Shown piece after piece: positions 33,599 to 44,500 of a DNA stretch of 64,000 nt. This DNA comes from Paenibacillus chitinolyticus NBRC 15660. Lineage in GTDB: Bacteria; Bacillota; Bacilli; Paenibacillales; NBRC-103111. Under the pieces are notes generated by a model. That model had not been told where the DNA came from and made no database searches. It saw only the letters and a program-made list of their open reading frames with translations. Where the stretch lies: positions 186,001 through 250,000 of the forward strand of contig NZ_BBJT01000006.1 in NCBI RefSeq assembly GCF_000739915.1, given 5' to 3'. The translations under genes were made by a program, and so were the position numbers. How positions within the stretch are numbered: position 1 is the first letter of the stretch; each line of letters opens with the position of its first letter.

Positions 33599-34348
33599 AT
33601 GAGTCCCTTTTTTTTTCCGGCTCCCAAGAAAATGATTTTTTTCGATATGAACAATACATTGGTCGACCGCAGGCAATGCTTCGATTCGGCATTCACGGAG
33701 GTACTGGGAGACTACACCGGAAGATGGGAACAAGAAGACGGGGCGGCTTCCCCCGAAAATGCGCTTCAGATTTATAAGCAGGAGTGGCAAAAACTGCGGA
33801 AACTGCGCCCCCGGGGCCACCGTCCCAGCGAAGAAATGCGGATAGCCTGCCTGGAAAAGGCGCTGGACGCTTTTCCCATATCGGTGAACGAAACGTTCGC
33901 CAAAGGCTTTTTCGAGCAAATTGAAGAAACGGAAGGAAACTATGTCCGGCTTTTTCCCGGTGTCGAAGAAACGCTGGCGGCTCTGGGCGAGCGCTACAAG
34001 CTTGCGGTCATCAGCAACGGCAGCCGCAAAAGGCTGGAGAGGGACATCGGGCGGCTCCGATTGTCCTCCTTTTTCCCCGAGAAACTTCTCTTCAGCTCCA
34101 CGAAAAACGGACCGCGCAAGCCGCATCCGGGTTTGTACCGGACCGCCCTGAAAGAAACGGGCATAGCACCGGGCCAAGGCGTCATGGTCGGCAACTCGTG
34201 GAAGAACGACATCATCGGCTCCACCCGCTGCGGTCTGGATGCCGTCTGGATTTACCCGCCCCATGTGAAAAAGATTTCCCAGCGGAAAGTCGGCCGCCAG
34301 AAGGTCATTATCGTGCGGTCCGTCAAGCAGCTGGTGCATGTGCTTTAG
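33599..34348 (+). CDS. HAD-family hydrolase with altered motif I
   Basis: 249 aa. Motif I is IFFDMNNTLVD: the nucleophile Asp is present but the usual second Asp (D-x-D) is Asn. Motif II is AVISNGS, motif III RKPHPGLY, motif IV VMVGNSWKNDIIG. The Asn may cut phosphatase activity or change its reaction. ATG 33599 has AAGGAGGA upstream. Divergent from polA. Confidence 0.75.
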   Translation: MSPFFFPAPKKMIFFDMNNTLVDRRQCFDSAFTEVLGDYTGRWEQEDGAASPENALQIYKQEWQKLRKLRPRGHRPSEEMRIACLEKALDAFPISVNETFAKGFFEQIEETEGNYVRLFPGVEETLAALGERYKLAVISNGSRKRLERDIGRLRLSSFFPEKLLFSSTKNGPRKPHPGLYRTALKETGIAPGQGVMVGNSWKNDIIGSTRCGLDAVWIYPPHVKKISQRKVGRQKVIIVRSVKQLVHVL

Positions 34349-34408
34349 CCGCGGCTTTTGAGGCGCCGTCTCCTTAAACACCCGGAAGGAACAATCTCAT
34401 AATGCGCA

Positions 34409-34432
34409 CAACCGCCCCGAGGGCGGTTTTTT
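34409..34432 (+). terminator. rho-independent terminator
   Basis: AACCGCCC, loop CGA, GGGCGGTTTTTT after the HAD gene. 34349-34720 otherwise holds only this and the next hairpin. Confidence 0.85.
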
Positions 34433-34533
34433 ATCGGCCTTGCCTTGCATGTACAGACGAATTTCACCTTACACATCCGGTCATGGGCATATAGCTTCGG
34501 ATTAGGATTTCTCGTCTGCATTCCTATCACAAA

Positions 34534-34570
34534 GAAACAGCCTGCCGGGAAGTTCCCGGCAAGCTGTTTG
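34534..34570 (-). terminator. terminator of the pst-phoU transcript
   Basis: AAACAG-C-TGCCGGGAA pairs with TTCCCGGCA-G-CTGTTT on the minus strand and is followed by CTTTG; about 150 bases beyond phoU. Confidence 0.6.
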
Positions 34571-34720
34571 CGGCCTCGCTGCTTTGTAACGCCAAGCTGA
34601 CTACGGCTATGTTCTTTGCGCCGTCCGCCATCCTTACATGTTTACATCCTATTGCATTCTTACATGCGAAGCCGGGTTCTCCGATACGTACGACCCGGTA
34701 TCGACGGCATTGCAGCCGTC

Positions 34721-35380
34721 CTATACGTTCAAGTCTTTTCGTTTGCCCGTGACCATGTAAATTACGCTTTCGCCGATGTTCGTCACATGGTCGGCCACCC
34801 GCTCCAAGTAATGGGCCACCATAATCAGGTGCGTCAGCTGTCGGTTGCGGGTGAAATCCGCATTCATCATCCCGATGACGTCGGTCATGATGCGGCTGAA
34901 AATTTTGTCCACCTTATCGTCCTTCTCCGCCAGCGAAGCGGCCATATGAACGTTGCGGTTCATATAAGCGACCAGGCTCTCGCGGAGCATCTCTTTGGAG
35001 ATTTCGGCCATCTGGGGAATGTCGATCAGTTCCTTGGCCAGCGTCTCTCCGGACAGGCGGATCGTAATCTTCGCGATGTCCACGGCATGGTCGGCGATCC
35101 GCTCCAGATCCGTCGCGATGCTGAGCGCCGTGCCGATAATCCGCAGATCGCCCGCCATCGGCTGCTGAAGCGCGATCAGCTTCAGGCACATTTCTTCGAT
35201 GCGCAGCGTCAGTTCGTCCACCGCGTCGTCATCCTCGACCGTGCGCCGCGCGAGATCCGCATCCAGCCGGGTCAGCGCTTCGACAGCCTGGTGAATGGAA
35301 TTTTCAACCATGGAGCCTAAATCGAGCAGTTCATTCTGCAGATCGTCAATCGAATGCTGAAAATTAAGGCGATTATTCAT
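34721..35380 (-). CDS. phoU: phosphate signalling protein PhoU
   Basis: 219 aa, all helical, with the two-fold three-helix bundle of PhoU: MVENSIHQAVEALTRLD, DLRIIGTALSIATDLERIAD and the second copy RQLTHLIMVAHYLERVADHV. The E/D-x-x-x-D-H motifs bind metal clusters. PhoU links Pst transport to PhoR activity and limits phosphate uptake. ATG 35380 (MNNRLNFQHS) has AAGGGGG upstream, 17 bases after pstB. The longer frame into pstB lacks a site. Confidence 0.93.
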   Translation of the reverse strand: MNNRLNFQHSIDDLQNELLDLGSMVENSIHQAVEALTRLDADLARRTVEDDDAVDELTLRIEEMCLKLIALQQPMAGDLRIIGTALSIATDLERIADHAVDIAKITIRLSGETLAKELIDIPQMAEISKEMLRESLVAYMNRNVHMAASLAEKDDKVDKIFSRIMTDVIGMMNADFTRNRQLTHLIMVAHYLERVADHVTNIGESVIYMVTGKRKDLNV

Positions 35381-35396
35381 TGAAGCCCCCTTAGAG

Positions 35397-36179
<783 letters not shown>

Positions 36180-36181
36180 GG

Positions 36182-37039
36182 TTATTTCCCTCCCGTAAGT
36201 CTTTTTTGGATGATTCGGCTAGGAATGCCGATAAGCAGGTTGAAGATCAGAACGACTACAAGAAGGAGCGCCGCACTGCCTTCCGCGATTTTCTTCGCAT
36301 CCGGCACGATGGCTTCCGCTTGGATGTACCATAAGTGCGTGGAGAGCGTTTCGCCCATCGTCAGCGGATTGAAATCCGGGAAATGCCGGGAAACGGAAAG
36401 CCCCGACGTATAAATCAGGATGGCCGATTCACCCAGTGCGCGCCCGGCTACGAGCGTAATGCCCGTGATCAGGCTCGGCAATGCGGTTGGGATCAGCACT
36501 TTGCGGATCGCCTGCCATTTGGTCGAACCGAGCGCAAGACTCGCTTCCCAGTACGATTCGGGCACGGTACGGATCGATTCCTCCGTGACCCGGACAAGAA
36601 CCGGCAGATTCAGAAGCGCCAAAGCCAGGGAACCGCTCAAAATCGAAATTTTAAAATTCATCAAGTCTACGAACAACAGAAATCCGAACAAACCGAATAC
36701 GATGGATGGCACGGAAGACAGCGTCTCGACGGACATGCGGACAATTTCGGTGAAACGCGATTTCTTGGCGTATACCGCCAGGTAGATCCCTGCTCCCAAC
36801 CCGATCGGCAGCGAGAACAGCAGAGAGAGAAATAAAATATAGAACGAGTTGAAGAGCTGGGGTCCGACGCCCCCGCCTGCCACAATATCCTCCGGCTTGC
36901 CCGTGATGAAATCCCAGGTAAGATGCGGCAGTCCCGCACCGAGAATCCGGATCAGGAACCAGGCCAGGATCAGCAGGATAAAGATGCCGGTTGCCCAGAA
37001 GAACAGCGTGGCGATCCGGTCAGTCGTTTTACTGTTCAT
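36182..37039 (-). CDS. pstA: phosphate ABC transporter permease PstA
   Basis: 285 aa, about six spans. The permease EAA loop reads [24 protein letters not shown] without the first residues exceeding the family pattern; [20 protein letters not shown] precedes it. The start ATG overlaps the pstC stop (ATGA). Confidence 0.93.
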   Translation of the reverse strand: MNSKTTDRIATLFFWATGIFILLILAWFLIRILGAGLPHLTWDFITGKPEDIVAGGGVGPQLFNSFYILFLSLLFSLPIGLGAGIYLAVYAKKSRFTEIVRMSVETLSSVPSIVFGLFGFLLFVDLMNFKISILSGSLALALLNLPVLVRVTEESIRTVPESYWEASLALGSTKWQAIRKVLIPTALPSLITGITLVAGRALGESAILIYTSGLSVSRHFPDFNPLTMGETLSTHLWYIQAEAIVPDAKKIAEGSAALLLVVVLIFNLLIGIPSRIIQKRLTGGK

Positions 37040-37986
37040 TTCACTTCACTCCTTCTTGATACGACACGGATGATGAGAATAAGCAGCAGCGAAGTGATCA
37101 ACAGAACAAAGGCCATCAAGTATAGCGCGTTGTTCCAGGTCGATCCGTAGTTCGTGTTCCCCATGTCCTTGACGATTGCCGTCGTAAGAACCGTGGTCGA
37201 GTCAATCAGCGATTTGGGCATCTGCGGCGAGTTCCCGATGACCATAAATACCGCCATCGTCTCTCCGATAGCCCGTCCGATTCCCAGCACCACGCCCGTC
37301 AAAATCCCTGGCCGTGCCGCGGGAAGAAGTACGCGCCAAATCGTCTGCCAGCGGGTGGCTCCGAGCGCCAGCGACGCTTCTTCCAGCCGCGGAGGCAGAG
37401 CTCGGATCGCGTCTTCCGAGATAGACAGGATGGTCGGCAGAATCATAATCGCGAGAATGATTCCCGCCGGCAAAATACCGTATCCTGTCCCGTTCACCAC
37501 TTTTCCGATAAAAGGCACGATGACCGTAAGGCCGATCAGGCCGTATACGACCGACGGAATGCCCACGAAAAGGTCCGTTGCCGGACGCATGATCTCTCTC
37601 ACCCATTTCGGTGCGATCTTCGCCATGAAGACGGCTCCCGCTACGGCGAGAGGGACCGCAAGTACGATGGCGAGCATCGTTAACAGAAAAGTACTGAACA
37701 GGAACGGAAACGCTCCGAATTTGTCCGCGCTTGGCGTCCAGTCTGTCGAAAAGAAAAATTCAATCGGGCTGACGCCCGAGAAGGTGCGCATGCCTTGTAC
37801 ACCGACAAACAAAATAATCGAAAATATGACAATCGAGACGAGTGACGCACTGCCGACGAACAGCAGCTTCATCACGCTGTCCTGCCGTTTTTGCAGTTTC
37901 ATCCAGCGCGTGGGTCCTTTCTGGCTTTGACGGTTCTGTCGGCTCTGCTCCTTCGTCTTCGTTGTTTGCTGAGCGTAAGTGTTCAC
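37036..37986 (-). CDS. pstC: phosphate ABC transporter permease PstC
   Basis: 316 aa, about six spans. Seen: VGVQGMRTF, PTGW-like periplasmic loop FFSTDWTPSADKFGAFPF, and the EAA loop EASLALGATRWQTIWRVLLP. GTG 37986 follows AAGGGGG; the first 28 residues are polar and basic (KTKEQSRQNRQSQKG). A later ATG (MKLQKRQDS) is possible. Separated from pstS by a terminator-like hairpin, so less PstC is made than PstS. Confidence 0.92.
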   Translation of the reverse strand: MNTYAQQTTKTKEQSRQNRQSQKGPTRWMKLQKRQDSVMKLLFVGSASLVSIVIFSIILFVGVQGMRTFSGVSPIEFFFSTDWTPSADKFGAFPFLFSTFLLTMLAIVLAVPLAVAGAVFMAKIAPKWVREIMRPATDLFVGIPSVVYGLIGLTVIVPFIGKVVNGTGYGILPAGIILAIMILPTILSISEDAIRALPPRLEEASLALGATRWQTIWRVLLPAARPGILTGVVLGIGRAIGETMAVFMVIGNSPQMPKSLIDSTTVLTTAIVKDMGNTNYGSTWNNALYLMAFVLLITSLLLILIIRVVSRRSEVK

Positions 37987-38120
37987 AAACGGGAAGCCCC
38001 CTTCAATCGGAATGCGTGCATAGTCGGTAAGCACAAAGTACTAAATGATTCTTCTTAATCATAGGCCCTGTTTGTAAATACAAAATTAATCAATTGTAAA
38101 GCCCGTGTAAATTTTGCGGC

Positions 38121-38163
38121 AAAAAAAAAGATGCCCCGAAGTTAATAAGCTTCAGGACATCCC
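38121..38163 (-). terminator. intercistronic terminator between pstS and pstC
   Basis: On the minus strand GATGTCCTGAAG pairs with CTTCGGGGCATC and is followed by nine T. Partial readthrough would give high PstS and lower PstCAB. Confidence 0.8.
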
Positions 38164-38179
38164 ACGGAAGTAACGCTTT

Positions 38180-39076
38180 TTATTTTTTCAGAAGGTCAGC
38201 CGGAAGGAACTTCAGCTCTTCAACTTTTTTCGATTGGAAATCAGGGCTCATGATGTAGTCAAGGAAAGCCTTGGTCGCGCCGGTAGGCTCGCCTTTCGTA
38301 TACATGCGCTCGGTTCCGAACAGCTTGTAGCTGCCGTTTTTGATCGTCTCTTTGGAGAAAGCGACGTTGTCGAATTTCAGAGCTTTAACCGTGTTGTCCA
38401 GGTACGGCGTATCAATGTAACCGATGGAGCCGGATTGGCTGCCTACGGCTGTTTTAACGGCACCCGTGCTTTCTTGAACGACGCCTTCTTTTGTGAAGTC
38501 TTTGCCTTCAAGAACGATTTGCTGGACAAGCTTGCGGGAACCGGAGGAATCCGGACGGTGAACGACGTTAATCGGAGCGTCCTTGCCGCCTACTTCTTTC
38601 CAGTTCTTGATTTTACCCATGAAAATATCGGCTGCTTGTTGTTTCGTCAAACCTTCGATATTCACATCAGGATTTACGATAAGTGCGAATGGAGCGATTG
38701 CAACCACGTGTTCTTTCAGGTTTTTGTCTTTGTATTCATCGCCAGCGGCAACGTCGGAGTTCCCGATATTCGAAATGCCGTCCGCTACGTCTTTAAGACC
38801 TTTGCCGGAACCGCCGGCCGTCGGGTTGATCGTAACTTTCGGATTCTTTTCCATGAACAGCTTCGCCGCTTCTTTCACGAGCGGGAGAAGAGCGCTGGAG
38901 CCGGAAGCCGTAACCGTTCCGGAAATTTCTTGAGCCGCCGTTGTTTCGGCAGGCTTGTTCGATGTTGCGGGGCTGCTTGCGTTTGTGTCTGTCTTTCCGC
39001 AGCCAGCCAATACCCCCAGAGTAAGTACTGCAGCTAGCGAGATGGATAATCCTTTTTTCGACATGAACTTAAACAT
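38180..39076 (-). CDS. pstS: phosphate-binding lipoprotein PstS
   Basis: 298 aa. Signal with lipobox VLAGC at about 24-28, then the binding domain: ASGSSALLPL, PTAGGSGKGL, NIGNSDVAAG, and VHRPDSSGSRK, which carry the phosphate ligands. Anchored outside the membrane, it delivers phosphate to PstCA. ATG 39076 (MFKFMSKKG) lies 11 bases after AGGAGG; the ATG at 39085 is too close. A PhoP-box array lies upstream. Confidence 0.93.
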   Translation of the reverse strand: MFKFMSKKGLSISLAAVLTLGVLAGCGKTDTNASSPATSNKPAETTAAQEISGTVTASGSSALLPLVKEAAKLFMEKNPKVTINPTAGGSGKGLKDVADGISNIGNSDVAAGDEYKDKNLKEHVVAIAPFALIVNPDVNIEGLTKQQAADIFMGKIKNWKEVGGKDAPINVVHRPDSSGSRKLVQQIVLEGKDFTKEGVVQESTGAVKTAVGSQSGSIGYIDTPYLDNTVKALKFDNVAFSKETIKNGSYKLFGTERMYTKGEPTGATKAFLDYIMSPDFQSKKVEELKFLPADLLKK

Positions 39077-39133
39077 GTTGTACATGTCCTCCTTTGACGT
39101 TTCTTTCTTTGTTTTGTGTTTCCTAGGACATCG

Positions 39134-39183
39134 TAACAAGCGAATGTAAACTGCAAGTCGTCCAAACGTAAATTTCATGTAAA
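39134..39183 (-). promoter_or_regulatory. PhoP-box array of pstS
   Basis: On the minus strand TTTACA, TTTACG, a degenerate ACGACT and TTTACA follow each other at exact 11-base steps (39178, 39167, 39156, 39145), with TTGTTA one step on. A TACGAT follows as a possible -10. This is the tandem hexamer pattern bound by PhoP~P in Bacilli under phosphate starvation. Confidence 0.75.
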
Positions 39184-39234
39184 ACTTTCACGAACCGTCC
39201 GGAAACGTTCCATCCCCCTTCGAAATGAGCCTTT

Positions 39235-39262
39235 TTTACATTACCTTTACAAAACCCTTCAC
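39235..39262 (+). promoter_or_regulatory. PhoP-box array of the chemoreceptor gene
   Basis: TTTACA at 39235, TTTACA at 39246 and CTTCAC at 39257, again at 11-base steps, then TAATAC at 39269 as a possible -10. It points to the chemoreceptor gene at 39352. Confidence 0.6.
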
Positions 39263-39351
39263 CTCATCTAATACTTTAGACTTACAATCAAGGAGACTAT
39301 AGACCTATTTATAAGTCGTTTTCTAAACAAAGAACCTATCGGAGGGTGAAC

Positions 39352-41079
39352 ATGGGGAAATTCTTCTATTTGAGCACAATGAAACGTAAATTGATCGCCA
39401 GCTTCGGGGTTCTGATTCTGCTGTTTGTGGCCATGGCTTTTTTTCTAGTACATCAAATCAGTAAGATCAGCTCGCAGATCGCGCTGCAAAACGAGCGGGT
39501 CGCCATGAAAACGACTGCGCTGGAGCTGAAAGAAACGGTTCAGGAACTCAGCATTATCGCTTCCGGCCTCGAGCTTTCCAAAGATCCTTCCTATATAGAA
39601 GGTTACGAGCAGACGAGAAAGGTCTACAGCCGTCTTCTCGACGTCATCAAGGAAACTGCCCGGACCGAAGAGGAAAAAGCGTGGCGCGGGGAGCTTATCG
39701 TCGCTTCCGCGGATTACATAAACAATTTCGACGCGGCCGCCAAGCTCGTCCAGGAGAAGAAAGTCAGCCCCAAAGAGATGGAGCTGAGCATGCTTCATTA
39801 TTACGGCGAAGGGCAAATATTGCGCGAAACGATTTTTAAGCTGGTCGACAAGTTTTATATCGCCTTCTCGGCCGATGCGCAGGCGGCTGTCGAGGACTCC
39901 CGGAAAGTCATTGCGCAGACCGTGACCGTCACCGTCGCCGCGGCGGTCCTCGTCCTTCTCGCTTCCGCGGTTGTCGCCGTCCTGCTGATCCGCTCCTTCC
40001 TCATTCCGGTGCGCAAGCTCCAGGAAGCGGTCGCGCGCATGGCGTCCGGCGATCTGCGGCATGAAATCGGAAGCCGCACGCAGGACGAGCTGGGCGAGCT
40101 CAGCCGCAGCTTCGACCGGATGACCGCCCAGGTCCGCGGCATGCTCGAGCATACGAGCGGCATCGCGACGGCGCTGGCCGGGCAGTCGGTCACGTTCCGC
40201 CGGGTGTCCACCGACACGGCGGCGGCCAACGCGGACATCGTCCAGGCGATGTCCGCCATTGCGCACGGCGCATTCGAGCAGGCGGCGGACTCCGAGCATG
40301 CGTCCACCTCCGTCGCCGGGCTCGAAAGCGAGACGCGCGAGATCGCCGAGTATGCGGCGGTGATGAGCCAGGCGAGCCGTGAAGCGGCGGAGGTCACCGT
40401 GCAGGGTTCCCGCTCCGTGCACTCGCTGGAGGAAGCCAGCGGCGCTACGCGGCGGGTGCTCGGGCAGGTGCAGGAAGCGATGGCGACGCTCGCGGGCGAT
40501 TCCCGCCGCATCGGAGCGATCCTGGACGCGATTACCGAGATCGCGTCCAGAACCCACCTGCTGGCGCTGAACGCCGCCATCGAGGCGGCCGCCGCCGGCT
40601 CCAGCGGGCGCGGCTTCGCCGTCATCGCCGCGGAAGTGCGTCAGCTCGCTCAGCAGTCGAGCGACGAAGCCCGCCGCGCCGCGGGTACGATCGCATCCGT
40701 CGAAAGCCGGATGCTCGAGATGCAGGCCCGCGTCACGGACGCGAGGCGCCATGCGGACGCCCAGGAGCTGACCGTCCGCGAATCGCTCGGCTCGTTCGAG
40801 GCGATCGAACGTGCGATGGAAGTCGTGACGAATCAGATTCAATTCGTCAACGGCCGCATCGAGCGTTCCCTGCACAGCAGCGCGCAGCTCGTCGGCACCA
40901 TCCGCCACATGGCGGAAATTGCCGAACAGACGTCCGCGGGCGTGCAGGAAGTCACCTCGGCTTCGACCGAGAACGACGCCTCCATCCGGAGCATCGCCGT
41001 GCAGGCCGACGAGATGAACGGACTCGCGGAAAGCCTGTACCGCGAAATCAACAAGTTCAAAATCGGCGAAGCTTCGTAA
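39352..41079 (+). CDS. methyl-accepting chemotaxis protein
   Basis: 575 aa. Span 1 about 16-36 ([17 protein letters not shown]), an extracellular helical sensor of about 150 residues, span 2 about 190-212, HAMP domain ([16 protein letters not shown]), then the signalling coil with hairpin tip [20 protein letters not shown]. The tip has His where most receptors have Asn (QTNLLALN). The ligand is unknown. It is divergent from pstS with PhoP-like boxes on its side, so it may be made when phosphate is short. ATG 39352 after GGAGGGTGAAC. Confidence 0.85.
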   Translation: MGKFFYLSTMKRKLIASFGVLILLFVAMAFFLVHQISKISSQIALQNERVAMKTTALELKETVQELSIIASGLELSKDPSYIEGYEQTRKVYSRLLDVIKETARTEEEKAWRGELIVASADYINNFDAAAKLVQEKKVSPKEMELSMLHYYGEGQILRETIFKLVDKFYIAFSADAQAAVEDSRKVIAQTVTVTVAAAVLVLLASAVVAVLLIRSFLIPVRKLQEAVARMASGDLRHEIGSRTQDELGELSRSFDRMTAQVRGMLEHTSGIATALAGQSVTFRRVSTDTAAANADIVQAMSAIAHGAFEQAADSEHASTSVAGLESETREIAEYAAVMSQASREAAEVTVQGSRSVHSLEEASGATRRVLGQVQEAMATLAGDSRRIGAILDAITEIASRTHLLALNAAIEAAAAGSSGRGFAVIAAEVRQLAQQSSDEARRAAGTIASVESRMLEMQARVTDARRHADAQELTVRESLGSFEAIERAMEVVTNQIQFVNGRIERSLHSSAQLVGTIRHMAEIAEQTSAGVQEVTSASTENDASIRSIAVQADEMNGLAESLYREINKFKIGEAS

Positions 41080-41095
41080 ACGCCGGTAATAACCG

Positions 41096-41127
41096 AAAGA
41101 GCACCCCGTCATGGCGGTGCTTTTTTG
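41096..41127 (+). terminator. rho-independent terminator
   Basis: AGCACC and GGTGCT around CCGTCATGGC, then TTTTTT. Confidence 0.75.
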
Positions 41128-41550
41128 CATGTCGAGAAGACATTTTTGTACGGCTCCCGCGGCTTTTATCCAGACACGGCTTTTCGCTCATGAGGCACTC
41201 CGTTTTAATTGACCTTCGTTCAGGTTTCGTGTCAGTTCCGTGTAAGAAAAGGGCGGAAAATAGAGAAAATTCTCCCTTATCGTCAAATGTTATCCCTTTT
41301 GCTTCCCACCATTTTCCTTGATACTGAAATTAGTTAACCGCTGCATCACGAGAGAAGAATCTTGCGCTTTCGCTTTTTCAAGCTCGTTCGCCTGTCGCTT
41401 ATATCCAAGCCTGTCAAGGTTGGGCGTTCAACCTATCACCCTTCTTCTCCCATTCTGACGGTTATCTCATAAAGGAGGTGCATGCAGCCAGGAACCGCAA
41501 CCCATGCGGAACACTCCGGATGCTGTTAAAGTTCTGTGGACTCTTATTAA

Positions 41551-41564
41551 TGAAAGCGTTACCA
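41551..41564 (+). promoter_or_regulatory. cre site upstream of the chitinase
   Basis: TGAAAGCGTTACCA fits the CcpA consensus TGWAARCGYTWNCW at every position and lies 34 bases before the chitinase start, so glucose repression by roadblock is likely. The rest of 41128-41597 is non-coding; no promoter was clear. Confidence 0.75.
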
Positions 41565-41597
41565 TAATTTCCCTATCCGAAAAGGAGGCATTACTTA

Positions 41598-44500
41598 ATG
41601 AATCTGAAATCCCGGCAAACCGCCAAAATCCGGCGTTCCCACTCACCGGCCCGGGTCGCGCTCCGCATCCTGCTGATCGTAACCCTCATTGTGTCTTTAT
41701 TCCCGTTCCTGGGCTTAAGCGCGCAGAAAGCGTCGGCGGCTGAATCTTATAAAATCGTCGGCTATTACCCTTCGTGGGCGGCTTACGGCCGCAATTACAA
41801 CGTAGCCGATGTCGATGCCTCGAAAGTTACGCACATCAACTACGCTTTCGCCGACATCTGCTGGAACGGCAAACACGGCAACCCGGACCCGACCGGTCCG
41901 AATCCGCAAACGTGGGCCTGCCAAGATGCTGCGGGCGCCAACATTAACGTTCCGAACGGCACGATCGTTCTGGGCGATCCTTGGATCGACACGCAGAAAA
42001 GCTTCCCCGGCGATACTTGGGACGAGCCTCTCCGCGGTAACCTGAAACAACTGATCAAGCTGAAACAGGCCAACCCGAACCTCAAAACGATCATCTCCGT
42101 AGGCGGCTGGTCCTGGTCCAACCGTTTCTCCGATGTAGCGGCAAGCGCTGCGACACGTGAAGTGTTCGCAAACTCCGCGGTCGACTTCATCCGCAAATAT
42201 CAGTTCGACGGCGTCGACCTCGACTGGGAGTATCCGGTTGGCGGCGGCCTTGCAGGCAACTCCGCTCGTCCGGAAGATAAGCAGAACTACACGCTGCTTC
42301 TTCAAAAAATCCGTGAGAAGCTGGATGCCGCAGGCACAGCGGACAACAAGAAATATTTCCTGACCATCGCTTCCGGCGCAGGTCCGACTTACGCGGCCAA
42401 CACCGAGCTCGGCAATATGGCCAAGTATCTCGATTGGATCAACATCATGACGTACGACTTTAGCGGCGGCTGGCAGACGATCAGCGCTCACAACGCTCCA
42501 CTCTATACCGATCCGGCCGCAATTGCCGCAGGCGTACCGAATGCGGACACGTTCAATGTGGAAAAAGGCGTACAAGGGCACCTCGACGCCGGCGTACCGG
42601 CAAGCAAAATCGTTCTCGGCCTCGCTTTCTACGGACGCGGCTGGAGCGGCTGTAAGAACACGGCTAACGGCGAATACCAGCAGTGCGCCGGGCTGGCGAC
42701 TACCGGAACGTGGGAGAAAGGCTCTTACGACTTCTACGATCTGGAAGCCAACTATATCAACAAAAACGGATACACCCGCTACTGGAATAACACGGCGAAA
42801 GTTCCGTTCCTGTACAACGCTACGAACGGCACGTTCATCTCTTACGACGATGCCGAATCCATCGGGCATAAAACAAGCTTCATCAAGTCCAAAGGTCTTG
42901 GCGGCGGCATGCTCTGGGAATTCAGCGGCGACCGCAACAAGACGCTTCTGAAGAAAGTCACGACCGATCTGGCAGGTTCCGCACCGGTCGGCGATACGAT
43001 CGCACCTTCCGTACCGGCCAACCTGACAGCAACGGCTAAAACGTCCACAAGCGTTACGCTTTCTTGGAGCGCTTCGACGGACAATGTCGGCGTGACCGGC
43101 TACACCGTCACTTACGGTACCAAAACGGTAGACGTTTCGGCGACCACCGCGACAATCACGGGTCTTACGCCAAGCACGGCCTACTCCTTCACGGTAAAAG
43201 CGAAGGATGCGGCGGGCAACGTATCCGCGGCAAGCTCCGCCGTATCCGTCACCACCGATGCGAACTCGGGCGGCGGAACAGATACGACGGCACCGACGGT
43301 TCCGGCTAATCTGGCCGTAACGGCCAAAACGTCGACCAGCGTAACACTCGGTTGGACGGCTTCCACCGACAACGTGGGCGTAACCGGCTACACCGTATCT
43401 TACGGCAGCACGAGCGTCAACGTCACCGGTACAACCGCAACGATCAGCGGCCTTACGGCCGGCACCGCTTATACGTTCAGCGTAAAAGCGAAGGACGCGG
43501 CGGGCAACCTTTCCGCAGCGGCGACCGTTTCGGCTACGACGGACAGCGGCTCCGGCGGCGCCGGTTGCCCGGCGGCATGGGACACAAGCAAATCGTATAC
43601 GGGCGGACAGCGCGTCTCCTACAACGGCAAAATCTATGAAGCAAAATGGTGGACGCAGGGCGAACGCCCGGATTCTTCCAACCAATACGGCGTGTGGAAA
43701 TTAATCAGCGATTGCGGAGCGGGAGCGGGTTCTCCCGCTTCTGTTTCTTCCGGCGGCGCGGCGCTTGCCTCTAATCTGATCGCAGGTGCTGGCGCGGCTT
43801 TACCCGCCATCGCTCCGGGCAGCTCCGCTGCAAGCACATCTTCGGCCCTGGCTCCGAGCACCAAAGTGCTCGTCGGCTACTGGCACAACTTCGACAACGG
43901 TTCCGGTTTTATTCGTCTGCGCGACATCTCCCCCAAGTTCGATGTCATTAACGTTTCCTTCGCCGAGCCTGTAGGCGGATCGACGACAGGAACGATCGGA
44001 TTCACACCTTACAACTACACAGATGCGGATTTTAAAGCCGATGTCGCTTATCTGCAAAGCCAAGGCAAGAAAGTCATTATTTCCATCGGCGGCGCGAACG
44101 GCCAGGTTCAGTTAACTACAGCCGGCGCGCGCAATAATTTCGTAAGCTCCATGAAATCCATCATTTCCAAATACGGCTTCGACGGCCTGGATATCGACTT
44201 CGAGGGCCATTCCCTGTACCTGAACCCGGGCGATGCCGATTTCAAAAATCCGACCACACCGGTCATTACGAACCTGATTTCCGCTATCCGCGAGCTGCAT
44301 GATTCGTTTGGCGACAAATTCATGCTGACTATGGCTCCGGAAACGTTTTTCGTCCAGCTCGGCTACGCCTTCTACGGCGGCACTTGCAGCGGCTGCGATA
44401 CGCGTGCCGGTGCTTACCTGCCGGTGATTTACGGCGTACGCGATATTTTGGACTGGCTGCAGGTTCAGCTCTATAACTCGGGCCCTATCACGGGACTGGA

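Noticed and set aside
33392-34381. Open frame extending polA upstream by about 330 codons
   Set aside because: It is antisense to the HAD gene with its own strong ribosome site, has no start signal, and Pol I begins at MEKLIVIDGNS.
39445-41130. 561-codon minus-strand frame
   Set aside because: Antisense of the chemoreceptor, no ribosome site or motif.
41715-43685. 656-codon minus-strand frame
   Set aside because: Antisense of the chitinase, with low-complexity Arg/Cys-rich repeats mirroring the FnIII repeats.
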